Assembly (NCBI RefSeq): GCF_020283565.1
Contig: NC_060063.1
Location: forward strand, 22,622,777-22,686,776
DNA: 64,000 nt
Reading direction: 5' to 3'
From: Trifolium pratense
Lineage: Eukaryota; Streptophyta; Magnoliopsida; Fabales; Fabaceae
How positions within the stretch are numbered: the stretch's first letter is position 1; every line of letters begins with the position of its first letter. The notes below the pieces were generated by a model, which saw nothing but the letters and a program-made list of their open reading frames with translations, was not told the DNA's origin and searched no databases. The position numbers and the translations under genes are program-made. Positions 1-10,693 of this stretch are shown here, in pieces.

Positions 1-699
1 AAACATATTTTAACCAAGTGTTGAGACATATGTGCATACATCAAGTGTTGAGACAGATGTACATACATATGGAACTACACCTGTGTAGTCTGACTGCGCG
101 CCAACTAGCGTTATATTTTTATATGCAATCTTTCGAAGATTTGCTTGAAGAATTGTTTCGTGCTTAATTATACAACAAGGCGCATCTGGTTTATTAGTCT
201 TCAGAAGGCGGCTGTATTAGGTTACTTGGACCTCAAGTATTATATAAAATAAGGAATCAAAGATTATTTAATTTTATAATATAACCTCTGAAGGTTTTCT
301 TGGAGTAGAAGATTAATGGCTCAAGGCCCACGAAGGTTCTGCTATATAAAGGGTGTTGTTAACCCTGTTTTACTCACTGAAACTGGAATCAAAACAGAAT
401 ATCAAAGATGTAGTCTTTTAGGGTTTCGTGTCTTTGTAAAGTCTTGTGCTTTACTTTGCATACCTCTCTGGGTGTTGCCTCTGTTTATCAAAGCACAAAG
501 ATGGTATGTTTTAATCGTGGTATATGTTGACAGAAGCCGCAATTGTCAAAGTGTCAATTAGGGTTTAGTCTATTCATTGTTAATTTTGAGCCTTTCTTGT
601 GTCTCATCGATGCAAGCTTAGGAATATGTTTATTGAGTGGTATTTGTGATTTACTCAAGAGCTTTTAAGAGAGAGTAGAATCTGGTTTAAAGGAGTGTG
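1..699 (+). mobile_element. Probable Ty1/copia (SIRE-like) LTR, 5' part
   Basis: No coding gene is seen. The stretch has the character of a long copia LTR: TGTTGAGACA-type repeats near the left end (about 19-55), a TATA-like box (GCTATATAAAG, about 340-350) and low-complexity leader sequence. It appears to continue at 4473 with text typical of the 3' half of such LTRs (GAATTGGGTTAACAATTCTC near 4711). The intervening 3.8 kb is a separate DNA transposon. The left boundary and target duplication may lie outside the window. The family assignment is from general resemblance only. Confidence 0.42.
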
Positions 700-725
700 T
701 AGTAGAAAAATGACTTTTGGTTTGG

Positions 726-1035
726 AGATACCACTACCGGTATGTGAATACCAGTAGTGAAATACATTTGACCAAAGGATTCCACTACTGATATTTTTAA
801 AACGGTAGTGGAAAGTTCAGAGACAAGGGATTTCACTACCGGCTTTGCTAAATCCGTAGTGGAAAGTAGACACGGTGGCAATGTCGTAATTACGTACAAA
901 TTTGTTTTAATTATCTTCCACTACCGATCTAGGATTCAACGGTAGTGGAATCCTAATAGTGTTATTATTTTTTTCATATTCCCACTTTTCACTACCGATC
1001 TAGGATTCACCGGTAGTGGAATCCTAATAGTGTTA
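726..1035. repeat. Left subterminal inverted repeats of the CACTA element
   Basis: At least five imperfect palindromes of the form CCACTACCG...CGGTAGTGG occur here. Each has a different short centre (for example the GATCTAGGATTCA spacer at about 925 and 990). The last two lie in a roughly 70-bp tandem duplication (about 917-983 and 985-1050). They match the array at the right end of the same element and are likely transposase-binding sites. Confidence 0.7.
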
Positions 1036-1049
1036 TAATATTTTTCATA

Positions 1050-1440
1050 TTGTCATTTTCATTCCCAATTTTCATACGCGTTCAATCTCCCTCCCACTGC
1101 AAACTCTCCATTCTCAATCGTCCCAAGTTCTTCCAAATCGTCCCAAGTTCTTCAAATCAAACACTCCAATTTCCCAATCATTCTCCAATCTCTCCATTCT
1201 CCATTCTCCATTCTCCATTCTCCAATCTCTCCAATTTCATTCGGTTTCATTCTCCAAACCCTAGAATGCTTGAATCGCCTCCAAATTTCTTCGTTTTTAT
1301 TCGGTAAAGGTATGAATAAATCAAACTTCCTCCAAATTTCATTCGTTTTCGTTTTCATTCGTTTTCATTCTTGTTCATTCGTTTTCATTCGCTTGGGTTA
1401 GACATCATTTTTCGAGATTACGAGAGACCCGAGTAAGAAA
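1050..1440 (+). other. CT-rich leader-like stretch inside the CACTA element
   Basis: No convincing coding sequence. The stretch is pyrimidine-rich and carries a short tandem repeat (CCATTCT units, about 1195-1230). It looks like a plant 5' leader and precedes the captured DUF7870 fragment, so it may be the captured gene's upstream region or an unrelated filler. Confidence 0.3.
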
Positions 1441-1812
1441 ATGATGATGAAAGGTAGAGGAATGGGTAGGAATAGGATTAATCCTGTTCAAACAATTTCA
1501 AGTCATATGGGTGATAAGGATAAGATTCAAGGTATTGATTTTGCTTATTGGTTAAAGATTGTTGTTACAAGTAAAGATTTTGTTGTTGTGAAAATGGATG
1601 TTGAAGGTACTGAGTTTCATTTGATACCTAAGTTGATTCAAACTGGTGCTATTTGTTTGATTGATGAGCTTTTTCTTGAGTGTCATTATAATAGATGGCA
1701 GAGATGTTGTTCTGGTCAGAGAAGTTCTAAGTTTCAGAAAAGTTATTCTGATTGTTTGGATTTGTTTACTGAACTTAGAGATATTGGTGTTCTTGTTCAT
1801 CAATGGTGGTGA
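1441..1812 (+). pseudogene. Captured C-terminal fragment of a DUF7870 / FkbM-methyltransferase-like gene
   Basis: The 123-residue frame ends in a block highly typical of plant DUF7870 proteins, SAM-dependent methyltransferase-like proteins usually some 300-450 residues long. Visible signatures are the VVVKMDVEGTEF segment (about residues 49-60), then LIPKLIQTGAICLIDELFLE, CHYNRWQRCC and a terminal GVLVHQWW. Only the C-terminal third is present; the N-terminal anchor and the first half of the methyltransferase fold are missing. The frame is open from the first ATG to the natural stop, so a short protein could be made. The fragment lies inside a CACTA element, so it is read as transduplicated sequence. 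Whether it is expressed cannot be judged here. Confidence 0.8.
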
Positions 1813-2420
1813 TAATCCATAGTGTACAAACTTGTTTGTATAGGTTTTTTTTATACTAGGGTTTTATATGATTAAATTGATTCTTTTGTAGATTCTTTTT
1901 TAGTCAATTGTAGAGTTTAATGAATGAAAGATTTTGTTTATTCTATTGCATTTAAATAATAGTTATTGAAACTCAAGCTATAAAGCGCCGACACAAACAT
2001 GAACGCCGAATGTGACATAAATACGGACACTAGATACATCTTCAATATAAAGTATCGGTGCTACATAACTCAAGCGTTTGAAAAGAAGCATATTTGGTAC
2101 TCCAGCAGGCCTCTGGTATGTTATCGTTTATTTGATGAATCTGTCAATTCTATAATAGGCGTTTTTACTAATATGTGTTTGTGGGAACCATGGGAAATAA
2201 TGGATCTGCTAGTTTATGTAATATATCTTTAACCCTGCACCCATTTAAAGTAGGGAAAAATGTGCAAAAGTGAAGTAATTAAGTAAATGTTTCATGTAGA
2301 ATCACATTCATATTCATTAAGCAAAATGGAAGTCATGTTCTTCATCTGGTCGGCTTGTAATATGATTGTTGGTGTAAATAATGTCAATATGGTAAACAAT
2401 ATTCCATGTTTATTTTGCAG

Positions 2421-3450
2421 ATCCTGCTGCAAGTGCTGATCTAGCCGTGGTGTTAATGCAAGAAGGATTAGCCCATATCCTCCTTGTTGGTAGAAGGTAC
2501 TATATTAGTAACATTCATTAAATAGGTTTCACTTATCATTTTTATATTAAGATTAAGATGACCATTCGATAGAGTAGTAGGATTGTTGGTGTCGGGTGTG
2601 TTTGATTTCTGTGTGGAACCACATACCACATGTATATTAAATACTGGTTCTTCTTGTTGATGTATTTATTCATCATCTTATGACTGACATAACAGTATGA
2701 CTGTTACTCGTTCACGGATAAAAGCTTCAATTCCTCGCAAGCATGGGGCTGCAATTGCTGGTTTTGAGAAAGTATGTTCTCTCTGTCTGCCTCTCTTTTA
2801 AAATGATAATAGTTACATACTGCTGTGAATGAATTCTATAACATGACTGTTCCAATTCTAAATCATCGTCCTCCTTTTTGTAGGCTTTGAATAAGTTCTT
2901 TGAGAATGTTTTGCAGGTAAATTCTTCCCGAGTACTGGTATTTCTCATGCTTAGCATTTATTCTCATTCGTGATATATATATATATATAGTTTGTTCAAT
3001 TTAAAGAATATGTGCTAGTGATCTGCTGCGAGTTTGTATACTCAAATCTTTATAAGCTTATTTGTGCTGCACTAGATATAACTTATAAGTTGCCTGCACA
3101 TTCTTTATTCACCAGTGTTAAATATATTTATTCTTTAGTCCAACAAAATTGAGAAAGGGGCACGCACAAGTTTAATTGATCCTGCTGATCTTTTTGGGCT
3201 TCTTCTTTCTTAGTGAGCATTTACAATTTGATACCACATATACATTTCTTAATGACAATGATATCCATGCATAAGCTCGGACGGATTTGGTATAGTTTAG
3301 TGTGTTTGTTATGCTTATTATTTATCTTATGTCTCTATTTCTGTTACAGGATCAGTTTCATCGTCACTTATTTTTGGAGGCAGAAAGAAGACAGCTGCGA
3401 CCTATTATTGAAAACAAATCACGCATCATTCTCGCACACACAAGCTCATG
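2421..3450 (+). pseudogene. Captured PELOTA (PELO) gene fragment, four exon blocks with introns
   Basis: Exon-like blocks bounded by AG/GT sites encode consecutive parts of PELOTA, the eRF1-like factor that rescues stalled ribosomes with HBS1. Blocks: 2421-2496 ([20 protein letters not shown]), 2696-2771 (MTVTRSRIKASIPRKHG and GFEK), 2884-2916 (ALNKFFENVLQ) and 3350-3450 ([16 protein letters not shown] through [10 protein letters not shown]). They are in the correct order and keep introns, so the copy was made from DNA and not from mRNA. The exon expected between the third and fourth blocks (the AFVKHIDF-type segment) is not recognisable; unrelated-looking sequence occupies about 2920-3340. 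Both ends of the gene are absent, so this is a non-functional fragment within the CACTA element. Confidence 0.82.
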
Positions 3451-3689
3451 ATACAAGTATGGTTGCTTTCTTCATTGCATCTTCTCTTCTCCTCTCTATT
3501 CCTATGTTTATATGAGTTTAAGAAAGCCTTGTTAGGTAACTAGCCTTAAGTAACATGAAAATTATAGTTGATTATATGAAAACCTTGTGACTTTTTATTG
3601 TTGTAAGTTGTAACCCATAATTTTCCAGTATTTTAACACTTGATTCTACTCAAGTTGTACCGTTCCTTTTAGGCTGGCGTTTAAATTAT

Positions 3690-4467
3690 GTTTTGTAGTT
3701 GTATCTGCTCTATATAGACATTTTAAGTGAATGCCAAATTTCTTACCCGTAGTGGAATCCCCATGATTTATATTAAAAAAATTTGAAACCATACATACCA
3801 CTACTGTTCTAGAGTTTTGATTTTTCATATTAATATGCAGGCACAGGAAGCTACAAAAAAACGAAAAAAAAAAAAAAAAAAAAACTAACATACCACTACT
3901 GATATTTATAACAATCAGTAGTGAAAACTAACATACCACTACGGGTATTTGTAATTACCCGTAGTGGAATCCTCAATTCTAAAAAAAAAAATGGAATAGC
4001 ATACATACCACTACCGGTATTTACAAATACCGGTAGTGGAATCCCAGATTCTAAAAAAAAAAAAAATGAAAACCATACATACCACTACCGGTATTTGTAA
4101 ATACCGGTAGTGGAATCCCAGACTCTAAAAAAAAAAAAATGAAAACTATACATACCACTACCGGTATTTACAAATACCGGTAGTGGAATCCCAGACTCTA
4201 AAAAAAAAAAAATGAAAACCATACATACCACTACGGATATTGAAAATACCCGTAGTGGAATCTCATACATACCACTACCGGTATTTGTAAAAACCGTCGT
4301 GGAATCCTCATAAATTTAATTAATAATACAGTAGAAACCTGACATACCACGACGGGTATAAAAAGACCCGTCGTGGAAAGTATTGACTTACAACGACGAG
4401 TGTGTTTACTACCGGCCGCGGCCAGTAGTGGAATCCCTATTTGGCCGGTAGTGGAATCCCCTTTCTG
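3690..4467. repeat. Right subterminal palindrome array of the CACTA element
   Basis: About eight hairpin units occur here, spaced at roughly 72-76 bases through the best-conserved part (about 4002, 4074, 4146, 4222). Each is CCACTACCGGTATTT plus its reverse complement around a few central bases, followed by GGAATCCCAGA and an A-rich tract. Units toward the outside diverge (CGACGGGT, CGACGAG variants near 4340-4400). An A-homopolymer lies at about 3865-3884. The array mirrors the left subterminal repeats and is probably where transposase binds. Confidence 0.75.
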
Positions 4468-4472
4468 CACTA

Positions 4473-4860
4473 GTGTCTCCACCATACCGTTTGTTCAGAA
4501 TTGTTCTGTTGATCCAATCGCTGTCTGTGATTGAAGAGGGAGTTGAGGAGGACCTCATACCTAGGTGAGTCTTAGGTAGAAAGTATAGCACGAGTAGTGA
4601 TTAAGTGAGAAGATTGTAAACGAGGAGTTTGCTGTGTGGTCTTCGAATTGATACTATTTATTGGACTTTATCCCGGGCTTGGTATGCCCCTAGAGTAGGC
4701 TGTTACGCTGAATTGGGTTAACAATTCTCTGTGTTGTTTATGTTTTTTAGTATATGTTTTTAATGCCCTGCTTTATTGCTCTTACTGTTAAGACAAGTGT
4801 TACGACAAGTGTCTGAACATCGTGGACAACAATTGTCTATTGTGTGCCAGAAATTTCAAA
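4473..4860 (+). mobile_element. Probable copia LTR, 3' part (resumes after the CACTA insertion)
   Basis: The sequence continues the LTR interrupted at 699 and includes a SIRE-like 3' region with GAATTGGGTTAACAATTCTC. No primer-binding site or internal region is recognisable after about 4860, so this is best read as a solo or truncated LTR. The exact 3' end was not resolved. Confidence 0.4.
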
Positions 4861-6495
4861 AACAATGTATCTATTGTTTTTAATTTTATCAAATGTTTAC
4901 TGTAGGTATTTATCTAATATGGGATAGATTTTACACCGATGAGTTAGTTACAGATTTATTTTTTTAGATATAATTGTTAGATAATGATTATTAAGAATTT
5001 AGGTTAAGGATTAATTATTCGGAAGAATCCAAGATTTGAATCCTGGCTGAAACAACTTTTGTTCAAAATTTATTTATTTTGTGGTTAAATTTCAAATTAT
5101 TAAGATCCACTTTACTCACTTGTCCTTCTTCACTTGACATCCGTTTGGTTTGAGGGAGAGAAAGTGGGAGGAAAGAAAATTACGCAAACCAATTAATGAA
5201 TTTGGGCTAAAGTTAGTCTAGGTTCATTCATTAGTTTGCGTAATTTTCTTTCCTCTTACTTTCTCTCCCTCAAACCAAAAAGACCCTTAAGGTGGATTCT
5301 CAATATTTCATAATTAGTGGTATAAAATATATATTCCAAGGACTAAATCACAACAGAACTTATAGAAGACAAAGTTGATCCAATAATTTTGCAAAGTGAA
5401 TATTGAGGCCTAAATCAAATTTTACTATATATGAGGGTTTTTTTTTATACTCAAAAACAACGATATTCATTCATTCAAATTCATAGAGAATACATCAATC
5501 GAAATCATTACAAATTTAATTTTGCTAAAAACTAATAATGATGAATCTGCAAGCAGGCTCATAGCATCCGAGTTAATAGCATAAAACAGCCTAATGTTTA
5601 AGACAAAATCTACAATTATTATGTCAAACTTTAAATGTCTGGAATAATCATGTTTCCGAATCTGCAACGTTAATGATGCTAAAGTCATTGAATATGCGCT
5701 GAGTTGGGATCGAAACAAACCTGCAAATCTGAACAAAAACAAACACCGTACCAAGACATGACAAGCATCGTACTAAGACGGAAAATCAAAACAAAGACTC
5801 AGTACTAAGACGAGATTAAAACAACACCAGATGAAAACCTAAAAATTATGTGATATCACTTTACGAAATAAAAAATAATCAAGAACGTGTATGGGGTTTT
5901 CGTGTGTTTATTATTTATGTTTATGGGATATTTTTGTTTAATTAAAAACATCTTGTTTTGGAGGGCTAAAGTTAGGCTTTAGTATAGTCTTTATAAGAAA
6001 AGGAATTTGGTTGGTTGTAGATAAATTCGATATATACCACATATTAATACAAAAAGAGAACAACAGAGAGATGAGGTTTTCAGGATTAGATTTCACGAAC
6101 TATTATTCTAAAGTATTTTCCCGATTGATTATTTGCTTTCAGGTTTCCAAATATAACTTCAATTGTCGTTTTTCATGTGTTTTTGTTCAAGACAAACGAC
6201 GAGAGATCTATCGCACTGATTAATTCCGATTACAAGTTGGACACATGAGCGGATTTATTTATAGACAGTAGATAATCATCCACATTAGCCACACTAGAAT
6301 TTTCCCTATTCCTTTTTTATATATAAGGTAAAATATATTTTTTGTCCCCATCAAATCAACGAATTTTGATTTTTGTTCTTATAAAAAAATTATATATTTT
6401 CATCCCTAAAAATGAATTCAAAATTTAATCGGTCTGAGTGATTTTTACAAAAATTAAGGACATTCAAACACATCTAATATATTCAATTTATTTTA
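4861..6495. other. Intergenic, AT-rich; no gene seen
   Basis: No credible coding sequence. The stretch holds a long inverted repeat (5143-5277, listed separately) and AT-rich repeat text around 5440-5860 that resembles dispersed legume repeats. None is complete enough to classify. Confidence 0.5.
5143..5277. repeat. 135-bp inverted repeat (MITE-like hairpin)
   Basis: The left arm (about 5143-5189, starting GTTTGGTTTGAGGGAGAGAA) is the near-perfect reverse complement of the right arm (about 5233-5277, ending TCTCTCCCTCAAACC). The loop is about 43 bases. No clear target duplication was found. It may be a small MITE or fold-back element, and a transcript through it would form a long hairpin. 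Confidence 0.6.
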
Positions 6496-6504
6496 TAAAT
6501 TAAT

Positions 6505-6887
6505 GGCTTAATTAGTCTATTGGTCCTTTTTTTAGGTTTCACAATGGTCTCTTAAAGAAAAAAAGCTTCAGATTGGTCTCTTAAAGACACATATGTTTCT
6601 CACATTGGTCCTTTCCGTCAATTTCTTACAAAAAAACGTTAGTTTTAGTTGACTGAATTGTTGATGAAGTGGTCCACCAAAAACCCTATTAATTTTTAAA
6701 ATTTTAACCATTAAATTTTTTTGTTATATTTGAAGTTAAAATTTAACGGAAATGACCAATATGACAAACATATATGTCTTTAAGGACCAATCCGGACCTT
6801 TTTCTTTTTAAGGGACCAATCCGAACCTTTTTTTTTTTTATGAGATCATTATGAAACTTAAAATATTTTAAAGAGACCAATAGAGCC
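6505..6887. mobile_element. Mutator-like MITE with 9-bp target duplication
   Basis: A 383-bp non-coding element with long inverted ends. The left end starts GGCTTAATTAGTCTATTGG and the right end finishes CCAATAGAGCC. It is flanked by a perfect 9-bp direct repeat, TAAATTAAT (6496-6504 and 6888-6896), the duplication length typical of Mutator-like elements. The interior is the alternating 'GGTCTCTTAAAG' text repeated in both orientations. A relative with the same terminus lies at 34949-41848. Confidence 0.85.
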
Positions 6888-7079
6888 TAAATTAATTTAC
6901 GATTATAATTTGTATCCGTCTAAATATGAGTGCATCTATATAATATGAGGTACAAACGGTTATATTTCATTAGTATACATGAGCGCGTTATGCGCGCGTT
7001 ATTTCATGACAACACATTATTATATGGTACAACATCAAAATAGGTGATGATAGGAAGAACAGCTTATATATATAGCAAA

Positions 7080-7313
7080 TTAATTGAAATTGCTTGTAGA
7101 GGAGTCAAAGCCACCAAGGATGATGGATCCGTTGCCATTGCCTTGAACATAACCGTTGTTGTTAACAAGACCCTCCATGTGTGGTGTGCCGTCATGCCGA
7201 CGAGCAACAGTCCTAGCACCGTTGCGGTTGCGTCGTCGGGGTTGCCGGGGTTGTGGTTCTTCCTCATGATCCTCATTAAAGAGGCGCATCAATTGCATCA
7301 ATTGATCTGCCAT
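7080..7313 (-). CDS. Small hypothetical protein (MADQ start)
   Basis: A 77-residue reading frame, not recognised. It starts MADQLMQLM, then has an acidic stretch and a basic Arg-rich block (QPRQPRRRNRNGARTVARRH, about residues 22-41), and a Gly/Asn-rich tail. Upstream on the minus strand a good TATA box (CTATATATAG, about 7377-7386) sits some 65 bases before the ATG, which supports a real transcription unit. An overlapping frame on the same strand and a plus-strand frame are considered shadows. No signal peptide or membrane segment is visible. Confidence 0.35.
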   Translation of the reverse strand: MADQLMQLMRLFNEDHEEEPQPRQPRRRNRNGARTVARRHDGTPHMEGLVNNNGYVQGNGNGSIILGGFDSSTSNFN

Positions 7314-7559
7314 CGTTAATTAGCTAGCAAGAAAGGCTATAAGTTTTGGATGCCTCTTAGGAGATGTTGCACCCTTCTATATATAGAATATATGTCTTGC
7401 TTTGGAAATAATTGATGTGTTAGCTTGAAGAATAAGCTGAAGTTTGGTTACTATTAAGGATATTTTTTTGCTACTTTAAGTTTTAGTAAGTATTTTTTTA
7501 TTTTTCACTTAATTTAGTGGTTAGAATTTTAGTTATATAGGAATAGAAAGTCAGAATAT

Positions 7560-7787
7560 TTATTTATTTATTTTTTGAAAACTTGGTATCCGGCCTTAGG
7601 ACCGACTAATCTAAGGGGACCAATCTCACCGCCCACTTGCGGGGGCCCCATTTAAAGCCAGAGTTTTTTTACTCTGTATAGACTTAGCCCACCGAAATTG
7701 GCACCAATGGGAATCGAACCTGAGACCTTGAGAGGAGCATACTCCAAGGGCTCAAGCCAACACCACTCGACCAACCCCAAGTGGGTT
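7560..7787 (-). mobile_element. tRNA-derived SINE (Au-like), 15-16 bp target duplication
   Basis: Read on the minus strand, the element starts with a tRNA-like head containing an A-box-like GGTCGAGTGGTG and a B-box GGTTCGATTCC. It then has a body ending in a short A/T-rich tail at about 7560-7575. It is flanked by TAGAAAGTCAGAATAT (7544-7559) and TAGAAAGTCATAATAT (7788-7803), a 16-bp direct repeat with one mismatch. That is the hallmark of LINE-dependent retroposition and indicates a fairly recent insertion. Confidence 0.88.
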
Positions 7788-7803
7788 TAGAAAGTCATAA
7801 TAT

Positions 7804-8201
7804 GATAAATATTTCTTATTTTATTTTAATTTTTTTGACTCCTGCATATAAAATGTGATGTTCAACTAAACTAAATCTATGTTAACAGGGAACAAATGCT
7901 AGTAATATTTAATAGTATGTAAGATTAATTCTGAACCAAAATAAAATATGTAAAATTAACGCAAAATATTAATTTATTCTAAAATAATTAAATATAAAAA
8001 ATAACATGATATTAAATAATTAGATGATATTCAACCAAATTTTAGAGTAGTATCCCGTATCATTATGTTAAAATATCAAACGGTTTGATTTGATTAAGTT
8101 CATTATTCATAAAATAATAACAAAAATTATTGAGCACAAAAAGGTTAAGAAAAAATTATTGAGTGGAATACATATCTTGGTATTATTTTATTTTTTTTAT
8201 G

Positions 8202-8288
<87 letters not shown>

Positions 8289-8448
8289 AAGTGTCGTCCG
8301 GTACTTAAATAGTGGATATATATGTTTTTAAAGGGTATCCGTTATTTAAATAGTGGACGGTAATATTTTAATAAATTTCTAGGACATGAGAAAATAGTTA
8401 GGGTCACAACAATAAAAATCTCGTAGGGAAATTCTACTAGTGACCCCA
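7804..8448. other. Intergenic with a long (AT)n microsatellite
   Basis: No gene. An uninterrupted AT dinucleotide run of about 41 units occupies roughly 8204-8285. The rest is AT-rich unique-looking sequence up to the gypsy target site. Confidence 0.7.
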
Positions 8449-8453
8449 CTTAG

Positions 8454-10677
8454 TGTAACGACCCAATTTCCATTTATTCGTTTTTATGTGTCAAAATGTT
8501 TTATTGACGTGGCATTTTAAATAAGTTAATAACTTTAGTTATTTATCGAATACTTTAGTTATTAGGCGAGTAGTGAGAGTTAACTTGAATTGGGCCAAGC
8601 CAATGGGCTTGAGGCCCAATGGGCCTTATGAGCATGAGTGGGGCGGCCATATGGCCAAGTCAAGAGAGAACATTTCATTTGTTCTTGTTCTTGACAAGTT
8701 GGAGAGAGGAGAGAGCTCAAGAGCTAGGGCAAAGGAAAGTGAGGAGAATCAAGATCAAATTTTCGTATTTTCTTCGAATCCAGGTATGAGAGTAGATTCC
8801 TTAATCGTGGGTGACTCGAGGAAGGGGAGAATGTCGATTTTTCCTCACCCGAACTTCCTCCACCCCATTTTCGTTTTAGCTTAGATCGGATTTCCTTGAT
8901 GGAATTCGTTCCTAAGGTTCTTAATATGTTTAACATGCTTTTAACATGATTAATGAACGAAAATAATGGATAAAAACGAGTTTTATAACAGATTAAACTC
9001 AAGAACTTTGTGTTCTTGAGAGTTTTGATGAAAAAGTGTCAATCCTTACTTTTTCGATGTTTATGAGGTAGATCTGAGAAATGGACTGTCCTTTTGTGTT
9101 TATCTATGTTTGTTATGTGTGAATACAAACTCTTTTGGGATTTATAACATGAAAAATGGGATTTTTGGGTGATTTGGTGTAGAAATCGCAAGTTTTGAAC
9201 TGTCCTGACAGGAGGTGTTCGCTCAGCGAACGTGTGGCGAACAGCTCGCCACAGTTCGCTGCAGCTCGCCACGAGCAGGTGACTTACTGGTGAGGTTCGC
9301 CATGTCTCGCTAAGCCTTCGCTCAGCGAATAGTTCGCTGAAGCTCGCCAATGCTCGCCACGAGCAGGTGACTTACTGGTGAGGTTCGCCATGTCTCGCTA
9401 AGCCTTCGCTCAGCGAATAGTTCGCTGAAGCTCGCCAATGCTCGCCATGAGTAGGTGACTTACTGGTGAGGTTCGCCATGTCTCGCTAAGCCTTCGCTTA
9501 GCGAGGGCCTCTGCGACAGCAAATTTTGTTGATGTTTATAAGTGTAATTAGGCACTTGTAACATGGTTTAATGATACTCTTGCATGATTATTGATGCTTG
9601 TTGATGCTTATAATGCTCATTGCTATTCGTTGAAGATTGTTAATCATGTATGAAGTAATAAATGAAGAATATTAAGGTTTTGTTAAATCTTAATAATGAA
9701 GTATGTTGGATAGTGTTCCACATAATAAATGAAGAGCTTATGCTAATTATTTGTGAGTGAATTCATGAACACATATACATGCATTCATGAATTAAATAGG
9801 ATATTGGATATTCCAATAAAGAAGTATATCGGATTATATTTATCCGATAAAGAAGGATATTAGAGGTGAGATACTCTAATAAAGAAGATGGTACCACATG
9901 CATTAGTAATGTCTAGGATTGACATTCATGAAGTTGAAGCATTAGAGTTGCATTAGGTTATATGTGTGCATTACTTGATAAGTGATATGTGACATATAAT
10001 TTGGCTAAGTGTAATGAATTGTAGATTGATTATTTGGTACTTGATTATACATGTTTAGAACTTGTAATTGAGTAGTTAATAGTGATGCATGTTTATAAAT
10101 TATGAATATGCTTGTTGTTGTTGAAGGAGTGTTTAAGTACCTTTTACTTGCACTTATATTTTGATTATGTGATCTAACTCTCATGTTTTGTGTTATGTGC
10201 TGGACCGTTGGGGGTTCAGGTTCTCAGGTTGAGGATCCCGATCAGAGTTAGAGGGCTTGCTCGTGCTCGTGGTAGTGCGCATTTTGGTGAGGAGTTAGCG
10301 TAGACTACTCCTTAGATATATGATATATATATCTTTTTGATGGGTTGTATAGAATTGCTCTGATTAGGTTTACCGGGTCGGGTTATTCGTTTGAATTGTA
10401 TTAAGCCCGTGATGGCATATTTAACTTTGCTAATCCTATCTTTTGTCGTAAACATAATATCCTTTGTTGATATGGCCTAGAGCCTAGGGATATTGTGTGA
10501 ACAATTATGATCATTGTATGATATACATTATGATAATTATTCGCTTTTAAACTCCGCTGTGCTAGCATGATTTTAATTATGCCGTGGTTTGTATTATTAA
10601 CATGTGACGCCTAGATTTTCTTAAGTGTTTTATTTATTTATATTTAATAAATACGCGTTAAGGGGTTGGGTGTTACA
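8454..10677 (+). repeat. Left LTR of the gypsy element
   Basis: 2224 bp, TGTAACG...TTACA ends, same length as the right LTR. It contains an 88-bp tandem repeat block at about 9230-9505 rich in TTCGCT/AGCGAA motifs. Differences from the right LTR seen by eye are one base each near 8768, 8840 and 10082. Confidence 0.95.
9230..9508. repeat. 88-bp tandem repeats inside the gypsy LTR
   Basis: Three successive copies with an 88-base period: the motif GAGCAGGTGACTTACTGGTG starts at about 9273, 9361 and (as a GAGTAGG variant) 9449. Each unit carries GCTCGCCA and a TTCGCTCAGCGAA self-complementary block. The segment is much more GC-rich than the rest of the LTR. The same array recurs in the right LTR at about 15957-16235. 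Confidence 0.85.
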
Positions 10678-10681
10678 ATAG

Positions 10682-10693
10682 TGGTATCAGAGC
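10682..10693 (+). other. Primer-binding site for initiator tRNA-Met
   Basis: TGGTATCAGAGC, four bases after the left LTR end, is complementary to the 3' end of plant initiator tRNA-Met, the usual primer for reverse transcription in this clade. Confidence 0.93.

Larger units (their letters stand above)
700..4472. mobile_element. CACTA-type transposon carrying host gene fragments
   Basis: A non-autonomous DNA transposon. The right end reads ...TTTCTGCACTA and the left end TAGTAGAAAAATG, so the ends are imperfect inverted repeats (TAGTGCAGAAA against TAGT-AGAAA). Both are flanked by GTG (697-699 and 4473-4475), a 3-bp duplication of the size made by CACTA elements. Removing it rejoins the surrounding LTR text. 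Both subterminal regions hold many copies of an inverted motif (CCACTACCGG...CCGGTAGTGG), the classic binding-site architecture of En/Spm elements. No transposase is visible. The interior carries fragments of a DUF7870 gene and PELOTA. An alternative reading places the right terminus 3 bases further out (CACTAGTG is itself palindromic), which would leave no target duplication. Confidence 0.72.

Noticed and set aside
316..561. 81-codon frame with a hydrophobic stretch
   Set aside because: Sits in probable LTR leader sequence directly after a TATA box; no family match.
1999..2232. 77-codon frame between the two captured gene pieces
   Set aside because: No recognisable homology and low-complexity surroundings; may be intron or filler.
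3890..4467. Regular repeats with spacers resembling a CRISPR array
   Set aside because: The units are palindromes with A-rich, near-identical spacers in a plant nuclear CACTA element.
8090..8290. Open frame of alternating Ile-Tyr
   Set aside because: Translation of the AT microsatellite; no coding value.
8573..9350. Paired 92-103-codon frames repeated at 15300-16077
   Set aside because: They lie in the gypsy LTRs and are duplicated only because the LTRs are; no homology or start context.
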